Assembly (NCBI GenBank): GCA_025359005.1
Contig: JANYHP010000261.1
Location: 1 to 8,407, forward strand
Direction of reading: 5' to 3'
DNA length: 8,407 nucleotides
From: Hyphomicrobiaceae bacterium
GTDB lineage: Bacteria > Pseudomonadota > Alphaproteobacteria > Rhizobiales > Hyphomicrobiaceae
In this document: piece by piece, positions 1-5,732 of the stretch
Position numbering within the stretch: the first letter of the stretch is position 1
Layout of the letters: every line of letters begins with the position of its first letter
Notes under the pieces: generated by a model
What the model saw: only the letters and a program-made list of their open reading frames with translations
The model's database searches: none
Told to the model about the DNA's origin: nothing
Position numbers and translations under genes: made by a program

Positions 1-719
1 GTGACGACATCGCCCGCTTCCAGAACCATGAACTGCGAGATGTAGTGCACCAGGTGCGCGATCGGGAAAATCATCGTCTTGGTGTTGCCGGTCTGCATCC
101 GCTTGCCATTGACGTCGAGGAACATCGGCAGCGCCTGCACATCCTTGATCTCGTCGGTGGTCACGAGCCAGGGACCAAGTGGACCCGACGTCTCAAAACT
201 CTTGCCCTTCATCCACTGGCCGCCGCGCTCCTGCTGCCAATAGCGCTCGGACACATCATTGCAGACGGCATAGCCCGCGACATACGACAGCGCGTCCTTC
301 TCTTCGACATAGCGCGCGCGACGCCCCATCACGAACGCGATTTCCACTTCCCAATCGAGCTTCTTCGACTCTTTCGGGATCATCACGCTGTCGTGCGGAC
401 CGACGAGACAGTTGGCGAGCTTGTTGAACAGGATCGGTTCGGCGGGGATCGGCGAGCCGGTCTCTTTCGCATGGTCGGCATAGTTGAGCCCGACGGCGAT
501 GAAATTGTGCACGCGGCCGACCGGCGCTCCGAGGCGCACGCCCTTCGGCGCTTCCGGCAACGTTTTGGTGTCGATCTTGCGCAGCTTATCTAGGCTTGCA
601 GGCGACAACGTTTCGCCAGTGATGTCGGCCACATGCGCACTCAAATCGCGGATCGTGCCGGCGGCGTCGACAATACCGGGCTTCTCGGCGCCAGGGGCGC
701 CAAAACGGACGAGCTTCAT
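1..719 (-). CDS. Fumarylacetoacetate hydrolase (FAH) family protein, C-terminus cut by window edge
   Basis: The family cleaves or isomerises carbon-carbon bonds next to carbonyl groups in small acids (fumarylpyruvate hydrolases, 2-hydroxyhepta-2,4-dienedioate isomerases, ureidoglycolate lyase-like enzymes), in the cytoplasm with Mg or Mn. The ATG at 719-717 opens a continuous frame of 239 codons to the window edge. FAH-core motifs are visible: GLNYADHAKE (about 77-86), LDWEVEIAFV (121-130; E124 and E126 as metal ligands), CNDVSER (153-159; D155 the third ligand) and KGKSFETSGPLGPW (171-184). The short N-terminal segment (about 1-65) before the core is usual for this subgroup. Family members are about 280 residues, so roughly 40 are missing, including the GTP/GVG region. 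An AGGGAGA ribosome site lies 5 bases before the ATG. It is divergent from the GlcG/HbpS-SDR pair, with which it may share a pathway. The family is certain; the substrate cannot be read from the sequence. Confidence 0.93.
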   Translation of the reverse strand, partial: MKLVRFGAPGAEKPGIVDAAGTIRDLSAHVADITGETLSPASLDKLRKIDTKTLPEAPKGVRLGAPVGRVHNFIAVGLNYADHAKETGSPIPAEPILFNKLANCLVGPHDSVMIPKESKKLDWEVEIAFVMGRRARYVEEKDALSYVAGYAVCNDVSERYWQQERGGQWMKGKSFETSGPLGPWLVTTDEIKDVQALPMFLDVNGKRMQTGNTKTMIFPIAHLVHYISQFMVLEAGDVV

Positions 720-1114
720 GGGTGTCTCCCTTGTGTGTTTCCGATTCCATGACTAGGCGGTCGCCGCGCGGCCGTCTACCGCGGGCATGCGCGGCTGCGT
801 TGCGCTACGATGCGTGACCTGCTGTGCGAAACGAGTTGCCTCCAGCAAGCTCCCGCGCCCATGCTCGTGGCAGTAAGCCCATGCCGACAGCAACAAAATG
901 CGAACATTCGGCACCCGTTCGAGCGACCGACGACCCGACACTGACAGCGTCGCACCATCAACAGCAGCGGCTTGGCAGTTCACCGAAATACACCTATGCC
1001 TCTGAGGCCGGACGTGTCGCGGCGCGCGCGAACATTAGCCGGACGGAGAGAGCGAGCTTGCAATTTCTGCGACCGCCGCGTTCCAAAACACGCCGAGCAA
1101 GGACAGCCGCACGA
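720..1114. other. 395-base spacer between divergent genes, no convincing gene
   Basis: This spacer separates the minus-strand FAH gene from the plus-strand GlcG/HbpS gene and should hold both promoters. Open frames exist on both strands (for example 753-983 minus, and a plus frame continuous with the next gene from 824). Their translations are rich in R, A, S, T and Q, show no domain and lack a good ribosome site, so I treat them as non-coding. A 9-base direct repeat GCGAACATT occurs at 900-908 and 1028-1036. The length is generous for a simple divergent promoter pair, so a regulator site, a small RNA or a decayed gene is possible, but none is shown. Confidence 0.6.
972..1000 (+). promoter_or_regulatory. 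Candidate sigma-70-type promoter for the GlcG/HbpS-SDR pair
   Basis: TTGGCA (972-977, 5 of 6 to consensus) is followed by a 17-base spacer and TATGCC (995-1000, 3 of 6). This would start transcription near 1007, giving a leader of about 108 bases. The -35 element and spacing are good and the -10 element is weak. It is only a candidate by eye. Confidence 0.25.
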
Positions 1115-1534
1115 ATGAAACACGAGCCGACCCTGGACGACGCCGACGCCGAGGCAGCCATCGCCGCGGTGAAAGCGGCCCTCAAGGCCCGTGGCAAGAC
1201 CGGCGCCATCGCCGTCGTCGACAGCCACGGCGAGACACTGGCGGCCCTCCGCCAGTCCGGCGCCGCATTCAGCACGCTGCCGATCGCGACCAACAAGGCC
1301 TACACCGCCGCACGGCTAAGGCGACCGTCAGGGGACGTGGGCCGCGCGGTGCGGCATGCCGAAACCGGCTACGACATCGGCTACTTCTCCGACCCGCGCT
1401 ACGTCGGCTTCGGCGGCGGCATCCCGGTCATCAAGGATGGCGCGGTGCTCGGCGCTGTCGGCGTGAGCGGGCTCACCCAGGCCGAGGACGACGAACTGGC
1501 CCGCATCGGTGCCGCAGCCATTGCGCTCGCCTGA
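1115..1534 (+). CDS. GlcG/HbpS family protein (heme-binding-like, DUF336)
   Basis: A 139-residue protein, the normal length for the GlcG/HbpS family, small alpha/beta proteins. Some members bind heme (HbpS of Streptomyces); others are encoded in glycolate, propanediol or aromatic degradation loci with unclear roles. The pattern seen: an N-terminal helix (about 8-27), GAIAVVDSHGETLAALRQSG (about 30-49), a lysine-containing helix (IATNKAYTAARLRRPS, about 57-72), and the characteristic C-terminal GFGGGIPVIKDGAVLGAVGV (about 98-117) before a final acidic helix. There is no signal peptide, so it is probably cytoplasmic. ATG 1115 is chosen because homology-like sequence begins there and AAGGA (1099-1103) lies 11 bases upstream; the frame is open back to 824 but that part looks non-coding. 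The SDR gene follows after 42 bases, so co-transcription is likely. Heme binding is not demonstrated by the sequence. Confidence 0.88.
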   Translation: MKHEPTLDDADAEAAIAAVKAALKARGKTGAIAVVDSHGETLAALRQSGAAFSTLPIATNKAYTAARLRRPSGDVGRAVRHAETGYDIGYFSDPRYVGFGGGIPVIKDGAVLGAVGVSGLTQAEDDELARIGAAAIALA

Positions 1535-1576
1535 TCCACACACGTGCAATTTCCTTAACCGCCATCGGAGTTTTTC

Positions 1577-2338
1577 ATGCAGCAGTTTTCCTTGAGGGGC
1601 CGGGTAGCGCTGGTGACTGGATCATCGCGCGGGCTCGGACTTGCGATGGCGACAAGCCTTGCCGAGGCCGGTGCGCTCGTCGTGCTGAACGGCCGTAGCG
1701 CCGCGTCGCTCGAGGGCCAAGTGGCCGCGCTGAAGGCGAAGGGCTTGCACGCCGACCTCGCCGTATTCGATGTGGCAGACGCGGCGGCCGGGCGCACGGC
1801 CATCGATCAGATCGCGGCCAAACACGGGCGGCTCGATATCCTGATTGCCAATGCCGGCATGAACCATCGCGTGCCGCTGGAAGACTGGACGGGCGCCGAT
1901 TGGGACACCGTGCAGGCGACCAACCTTCGCGCGCCCTTCCTGCTCGCCCAGCGCGCCGCCCACCACATGAAAAAGCGCAAGCACGGTCGCATCATTTTCA
2001 CCACCTCGATCACCGGCATCCAGGGCCGCGCCACCATCCACGCCTATGTGGCGTCGAAGGCAGGCCTTGCGGGCTTGACGCGCTCGCTGTCGGCGGAACT
2101 CGGCGAGGACGGCATCACGGTGAACTCCATCGCCCCCGGCTATTTCGAGACGGAACTGAATGCGCCGCTGCTCGCCGATAAGGTCTTCGTCGATCGGATC
2201 GCCGCGCGCACGGCGGTCAAACGCTGGGGCAAGCCATCGGAACTGGGCGGCGCGGCAGTCCTGCTGGCGTCGGACGCTGGCGCCTACATCACCGGCCATC
2301 AGATCGTCATCGACGGCGGCCTGACCACGGCGCTGTGA
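1577..2338 (+). CDS. SDR family NAD(P)-dependent oxidoreductase, gluconate 5-dehydrogenase-like
   Basis: A classical short-chain dehydrogenase of 253 residues, the family's typical length, made of one Rossmann fold. Visible motifs: the dinucleotide-binding TGSSRGLG (14-21), NGR after the second strand (38-40; the arginine suggests NADP(H) preference), D65-V66 contacting adenine, NAG (92-94), and the catalytic tetrad N116, S144, Y157 and K161. PGYFETELN (187-195) after the PG turn resembles gluconate 5-dehydrogenase and related sugar-acid or 3-oxoacyl reductases. The ATG at 1577 is preceded by CGGAG with a 6-base spacer. It lies 42 bases after the GlcG/HbpS gene, so the two probably form an operon. 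A short perfect hairpin begins 34 bases after the stop. Oxidoreductase class and cofactor fold are secure; the substrate is not, and 3-ketoacyl or other polyol substrates are alternatives. Confidence 0.95.
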   Translation: MQQFSLRGRVALVTGSSRGLGLAMATSLAEAGALVVLNGRSAASLEGQVAALKAKGLHADLAVFDVADAAAGRTAIDQIAAKHGRLDILIANAGMNHRVPLEDWTGADWDTVQATNLRAPFLLAQRAAHHMKKRKHGRIIFTTSITGIQGRATIHAYVASKAGLAGLTRSLSAELGEDGITVNSIAPGYFETELNAPLLADKVFVDRIAARTAVKRWGKPSELGGAAVLLASDAGAYITGHQIVIDGGLTTAL

Positions 2339-2371
2339 GCGGCTTGGGATCGAGCGTGTTGCGCGATAGGC

Positions 2372-2389
2372 AAGGGGCGCTGGCCCCTT
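2372..2389 (+). terminator. Perfect 7-bp hairpin after the SDR gene, possible terminator
   Basis: AAGGGGC (2372-2378), loop GCTG, GCCCCTT (2383-2389), beginning 34 bases after the SDR stop. The stem is strong but no T-run follows (CCCGCC instead), so it is not a textbook intrinsic terminator. It may act with Rho, protect the mRNA end, or belong to the same repeat family as the hairpins at 2485-2550, since its CAAGGGG core recurs at 2514-2520. Confidence 0.4.
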
Positions 2390-2484
2390 CCCGCCAAAGG
2401 CCTTGATTGACAGCTGCGCCGTCGGGGGGCCTTCGGAAACCGATCTGGGGTGGACGTGGCAAGAGCCGAGCAATAGGTGCGGGT

Positions 2485-2550
2485 GCAGGGCGGCCAGCCC
2501 TGCTCGGGGATCGCAAGGGGTGAAACCCCTTGCATCGCCCGATAGGGCGA
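2485..2550. repeat. Three tandem perfect hairpins upstream of the LysE-type exporter gene
   Basis: Three stems follow in 66 bases. Hairpin A is GCAGGGC (2485-2491) with GCCCTGC (2497-2503), loop GGCCA. Hairpin B is GCAAGGGG (2513-2520) with CCCCTTGC (2526-2533), loop TGAAA. Hairpin C is TCGCCC (2535-2540) with GGGCGA (2545-2550), loop GATA. All stems are perfect, of 7, 8 and 6 pairs. B and C are separated by one base, and C ends 14 bases before the ribosome site of the exporter gene. Possible roles are a dispersed intergenic palindromic repeat, an mRNA-stability or attenuation structure in the leader, or a terminator cluster for the upstream operon. The perfect pairing is directly seen; the role is unknown. 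Confidence 0.7.
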
Positions 2551-2577
2551 ATGTCTCGCAGCATAGGGAACCAATCC

Positions 2578-3189
2578 ATGACGCTGGAATTCCTGATCAC
2601 TTCGTTCATCATCGTGGCATCGCCCGGCACGGGCGCACTTTATACGCTGGCGACCGGTCTTTCGCGCGGGGGACGGGCGAGCGCGGTGGCGGCGTTCGGC
2701 TGCACGCTCGGCATCGTGCCGCATCTGCTGGCGGCGATTGCCGGACTGGCGGCGGTGCTGCACACCAGCGCGATGGCATTCCAGGTTTTCAAGTACGCAG
2801 GCGTCGCCTATCTGCTTTTCATGGCATGGCAGACACTGAAAGAGCATGGGCCGCTGTCGGTCGCCGACGATGTCGCAGAACGATCGGATGCGCAGGTGAT
2901 CGCCCACGCCGTGCTGATCAACATCCTCAATCCCAAGCTGTCGATCTTCTTCATGGCATTCCTGCCGCAGTTCGTCAGCGTGGCCGATGTTGATCCGGTG
3001 CCGAAGATGCTGCTGTTGAGCGGGGTGTTCATGCTGATGACGTTCGTTGTGTTCGCGATTTATGGCGCGTTCGCTGCGTCCGTGCGCGATCACGTTATCA
3101 GCCGCCCGCGTGTTTTGACGTGGATGCGCCGCTCGTTTTCGGCAGCCTTTGTGGCGCTCGGGGCGAAGCTGGCTGTAGCCGAGCGCTGA
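2578..3189 (+). CDS. LysE/RhtB family exporter
   Basis: A 203-residue inner-membrane protein, the usual length for LysE/RhtB transporters, which export amino acids or related small metabolites using the proton gradient. Hydrophobic stretches at about 2-22, 36-60, 66-85, 109-131, 142-168 and 185-200 fit the six-helix family pattern. The N-terminal signature appears as ASPGTGALYTLATGLSRG (14-31), with Thr replacing the second Pro of the common SPGP motif. NPK at 118-120 matches the conserved NPK before helix 4. ATG 2578 is chosen because AGGGAA (2565-2570) lies 7 bases upstream; in-frame ATGs at 2530 and 2551 fall inside or against hairpins and lack ribosome sites. The nitroreductase gene starts 2 bases after its stop. 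The cargo cannot be inferred. Confidence 0.92.
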   Translation: MTLEFLITSFIIVASPGTGALYTLATGLSRGGRASAVAAFGCTLGIVPHLLAAIAGLAAVLHTSAMAFQVFKYAGVAYLLFMAWQTLKEHGPLSVADDVAERSDAQVIAHAVLINILNPKLSIFFMAFLPQFVSVADVDPVPKMLLLSGVFMLMTFVVFAIYGAFAASVRDHVISRPRVLTWMRRSFSAAFVALGAKLAVAER

Positions 3190-3191
3190 CG

Positions 3192-3893
3192 ATGCCCACA
3201 AGCACGACACCCAAGAGCACTGACCCCATGAGCATCGAAGACGCCATCACCGGCCGACGCAGCATCCGCGCCTATCAGGATCGCCCCGTGCCACGCGCGA
3301 CGATCGAGAAAATCCTCCGTGTCGCGTCGCGCGCACCATCAGGCACCAACGTACAACCCTGGCACGTCTACGTGCTGGACGGCGCGCGCAAGGCTGCGCT
3401 GACCGCGGAACTGACGCGCCTGCACGCGGCCAACGCGCCCACCGAGCGCGAGTATTTCTACTACCCGGAAAAGTGGCGTGAGCCGTGGCTGGCGCGGCGC
3501 CGGGCCTGCGGGTTCGGGCTCTACAAAACGCTCGGCATCGCCAAGGGCGACACGGCCCGCATGCATGCCCAGCACGCGGAGAACTGGCGCTTCTTCGGCG
3601 CGCCCGTCGGATTGATGTTTACGGTCGACGCGGATCTGGAAAAGGGCAGCTGGCTGGATATCGGCATGTTCATCCAGTCGGTCATGCTGGCAGCGCGCGG
3701 CGAGGGGCTGGAAACGTGCCCGCAAGCGGCATTCGCTTATCAGGCCCCGGCGACGAAGCGTATCGTCGGCATTCCCGATACTCAAGTGCTTGTGTGCGGC
3801 ATGTCCCTCGGCTTCGAGGACACGAGCGCCGTGGTCAACAGCTTCGTCACCGAGCGCGAACCACTCGAAAATTTCGTGACGTGGGTGGATTGA
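3192..3893 (+). CDS. Nitroreductase family FMN-dependent oxidoreductase
   Basis: A cytoplasmic flavoenzyme of the nitroreductase superfamily, usually an FMN homodimer reducing nitro groups, quinones or similar acceptors with NAD(P)H. From ATG 3192 it is 233 residues. FMN-binding features are ITGRRSIRAY (19-28; the RRSxR phosphate site), ASRAPSGTNVQPWH (45-58; the family's SGxNxQPW motif) and ARGEGLETCPQ (168-178). The central part (about 85-150) is rich in aromatic residues and arginine and probably forms the active-site lid. The start is uncertain. ATG 3192 lies 2 bases after the LysE stop with no clear ribosome site, implying translational coupling. ATG 3228 (221 residues, MSIEDAITGRRS, usual for the family) has a weak AAGAG 10 bases upstream. 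Cotranscription with the exporter is near certain. The physiological substrate is unknown. Confidence 0.92.
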   Translation: MPTSTTPKSTDPMSIEDAITGRRSIRAYQDRPVPRATIEKILRVASRAPSGTNVQPWHVYVLDGARKAALTAELTRLHAANAPTEREYFYYPEKWREPWLARRRACGFGLYKTLGIAKGDTARMHAQHAENWRFFGAPVGLMFTVDADLEKGSWLDIGMFIQSVMLAARGEGLETCPQAAFAYQAPATKRIVGIPDTQVLVCGMSLGFEDTSAVVNSFVTEREPLENFVTWVD

Positions 3894-3903
3894 GGGGCCT
3901 CAA
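3890..3903. terminator. Small hairpin covering both convergent stop codons
   Basis: TTGAGG (3890-3895), GG, CCTCAA (3898-3903) is a perfect 6-bp inverted repeat. It contains the nitroreductase TGA (3891-3893) and the cyclase TGA (3902-3900). The loop is only 2 bases, so the real stem is shorter, and no T-run follows on either strand. A bidirectional 3' end signal is plausible but unproven; the gap between the genes is 6 bases. Confidence 0.3.
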
Positions 3904-5627
3904 CCCGACCAGCCGGGGCCGAGGATCTGGGGCGGCAGGTCGCGGCCGCGGCGCACCGCGATGATCTCGATGGGCTTGGCCACACCACGCACTTCGATGC
4001 TCTCGCCGCTGCCCCGCGCTTCCGTCCAGCCGGCAAAGTCCGCCACGTCGCGCGAGATGATGAGCTGGCAGTTCTTCTGCTTGGTCAGCGCTTCGAGGCG
4101 GCTCGCGGCATTCACCGTGTGGCCGATCACCGTCATGTCGACGGCTACGCCCCAGCCGATGCGGCCGAGCAGCAAGGGGCCGGCATGAATGCCGATACCG
4201 ACGCGCATCGGCTCGACCAATTCGTCCGCCAGCCGCGCATTGAAGTGATCCAGCGCCAGGTCGATGGCGCGGGCGGCTTGCAAGGCTTGCCGGCAGCCGG
4301 CTTCCGGACCGTCCGCGCGGCCGAACACGGCAAGCAGCCCGTCGCCGAGGAACTTGTCGATGACGCCGCCGTTGGTGGTGATCGCACGGCCGGTTGCGGC
4401 AAAGAACTCGTTCAGCAGATAGACCACGTCATAGGGGAGTTTCTGCTCCATATGATGGGTGAAGTTACGCACATCGAGAAACATCAGCACGAGAACGCGC
4501 TCGACGCCGCCCTGCTCGGCATCGGCAGCATCGAGCGCCGCCCCGGTGGCGGTCACGCCCCGCAACAGCCGCGCGACGGTGATGTTTGCGCGGGGACGCA
4601 CCTGGCAGGCGAGCCGCACGTTCGACGGCGCATCGATGCTCGCCAGCGTGGCCTGCTCGGACACGTCCGGCGGCGGCAGCTTGGTGGCACCAGCATCGAT
4701 GCGCACGCGGCAGGTAGAGCAGCGGCTGCGGCCGCCGCAGATGGCCGCGTGGGCGATGCCGTGCTGGCGGGAAATTTCCAATAGTGTCGGGCCGATCGGC
4801 GTGGTGATCACCGGCCCCCCCACGTAAGTAACCGTGATGCGCGGCCCCGACTGCGCCCGCCAGACGAACCAGGCGATGGCACCGGCAAGGCCCGTCAGGG
4901 CGAGCGCCGCGCCGGCGCGAGTAACATTTCGCCACTGACCGAGACGCAGCTCGCCGGCCTCATCCGGCCAGCCGGTCAGCGCCTTGACCTGATCGAGACC
5001 GCCCGTAACCGCGCCGAGCGCGACCACCTCGCGGCCCGCCACCATAAAGCCCGTCAGCGCCGCCAGCGGCATGACAACAGCCGCAACGAGCAACAAGGGC
5101 TCATAACGCTGGTAGCGTGGATCGACGCGCAGCCATGACCGGAGACCGGCACACCCGTGCACCCACACCATGGCGACCAGCGCCGTCTGCGTCAGCGCCT
5201 GCCCGGGCCACACCCGCGACAACACGTAGAGATAGCTGTCGGAAACGCCCAGCATCGAGGCAGCGCCGTGTGTGTCGACGATATGCGGCAACAACAGGAA
5301 CGGGATCAGCAGACCGAGCCCCGTCAACACGGCCTCGGTCGGCTCCATGCGCCACGTTGTCCGCCGTGCGATCTTGGCGAGGCCGAGCGCGATGTGCACA
5401 CCAAGCGCCCCGCCGAGCAGCGCCATGCCGGGGATGGACCGCTGCACCAGCACGCGCCAGTGCTGCACCACCAGCATGGTATCCAAGCTGACGAGACCGA
5501 GCGCATGATTAACCAGATGCAGCAGCGTGAAGCCGAACAGCACCATGCCACTGGCGAACCGCAAAGTCTGAGCCGTATCGCCACGCATCAGGAAGTCCAC
5601 AGTCCTTGCACCATGCTGTCTCGTCAC
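3900..5627 (-). CDS. Membrane adenylate cyclase: histidine-rich 6-helix domain, [2Fe-2S] ferredoxin domain and class III cyclase (CyaC-like)
   Basis: The 575-residue chain makes cyclic nucleotide, probably cAMP, at the inner membrane. Helices at about 22-48, 66-86, 97-117, 142-163, 177-197 and 237-256 carry histidines at 37, 41, 78, 115, 120 and 157. This resembles the diheme cytochrome b anchor of succinate:quinone oxidoreductases and the CyaC cyclase of Sinorhizobium meliloti. Residues about 263-355 form a ferredoxin domain with cluster ligands C297, C303, C306 and C341 (CxxxxxCxxC plus a distal Cys). Residues about 377-560 form the cyclase domain: metal aspartates D385 and D429, adenine-site K425 (DKFLGDG), Thr499 at the second specificity position (class IIIb type), and N506 and R510 for catalysis. 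The start is uncertain: GTG 5627 is the longest, while GTG 5600 or ATG 5588 (562 residues) would keep all domains. All catalytic residues appear present. Redox or quinone control is inferred from the architecture. Confidence 0.93.
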   Translation of the reverse strand: MTRQHGARTVDFLMRGDTAQTLRFASGMVLFGFTLLHLVNHALGLVSLDTMLVVQHWRVLVQRSIPGMALLGGALGVHIALGLAKIARRTTWRMEPTEAVLTGLGLLIPFLLLPHIVDTHGAASMLGVSDSYLYVLSRVWPGQALTQTALVAMVWVHGCAGLRSWLRVDPRYQRYEPLLLVAAVVMPLAALTGFMVAGREVVALGAVTGGLDQVKALTGWPDEAGELRLGQWRNVTRAGAALALTGLAGAIAWFVWRAQSGPRITVTYVGGPVITTPIGPTLLEISRQHGIAHAAICGGRSRCSTCRVRIDAGATKLPPPDVSEQATLASIDAPSNVRLACQVRPRANITVARLLRGVTATGAALDAADAEQGGVERVLVLMFLDVRNFTHHMEQKLPYDVVYLLNEFFAATGRAITTNGGVIDKFLGDGLLAVFGRADGPEAGCRQALQAARAIDLALDHFNARLADELVEPMRVGIGIHAGPLLLGRIGWGVAVDMTVIGHTVNAASRLEALTKQKNCQLIISRDVADFAGWTEARGSGESIEVRGVAKPIEIIAVRRGRDLPPQILGPGWSG

Positions 5628-5659
5628 ACCCTTGCCGCGTCTGGCAGCGTCCGGGTCAC

Positions 5660-5689
5660 GTTATAGGCGCGGCCCCGCGGCCCGGTCCA
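5660..5689 (-). promoter_or_regulatory. Candidate promoter of the adenylate cyclase gene
   Basis: Read on the minus strand, TGGACC (5689-5684) is followed by an 18-base GC-rich spacer and TATAAC (5665-5660), 5 of 6 to the -10 consensus. Transcription would begin near 5653, leaving a leader of about 26 bases to GTG 5627 or about 65 to ATG 5588. It suggests the cyclase is transcribed separately from mutL, although readthrough is possible across the 105-base gap. Confidence 0.35.
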
Positions 5690-5713
5690 GCGCGGCCCAG
5701 AAATGATCATGAA

Positions 5714-5726
5714 CAGCCGGTGGCTG
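5714..5726 (-). terminator. Weak hairpin just after mutL
   Basis: CAGCC (5714-5718), loop, GGCTG (5722-5726), 6 bases beyond the mutL stop. On the minus strand it is followed by the AT-rich TTCATGATCATTT. The stem is 5 pairs with a 3-base loop and there is no uninterrupted T-run, so it is a weak terminator candidate only. Confidence 0.25.
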
Positions 5727-5732
5727 CGCGCC

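Noticed and set aside
45..593. Plus-strand 182-codon frame
   Set aside because: It lies opposite the FAH-family gene, whose motifs are clear, and its own translation is histidine- and arginine-rich without family features.
824..1114. N-terminal extension of the GlcG/HbpS protein to ATG 824
   Set aside because: The extra 97 residues have no family resemblance, the family is about 140 residues, and ATG 1115 has a ribosome site.
2407..2412. TTGACA as a -35 element for the exporter operon
   Set aside because: It is a perfect hexamer, but 16 to 18 bases further on there is only GC-rich sequence and no -10-like element.
3120..3191. Nitroreductase start at ATG 3120
   Set aside because: It would overlap the end of the exporter gene by 70 bases with a translation unlike the family.
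2299..3210. Minus-strand 303-codon frame across the spacer and exporter gene
   Set aside because: It runs through all the hairpins and antisense to the LysE gene. The composition (R, H, Q, A) is that of a shadow frame.
4119..4784. Plus-strand 221-codon frame inside the cyclase gene
   Set aside because: It is antisense to the cyclase and ferredoxin domains, whose catalytic and cluster residues are intact, and shows no domain of its own.
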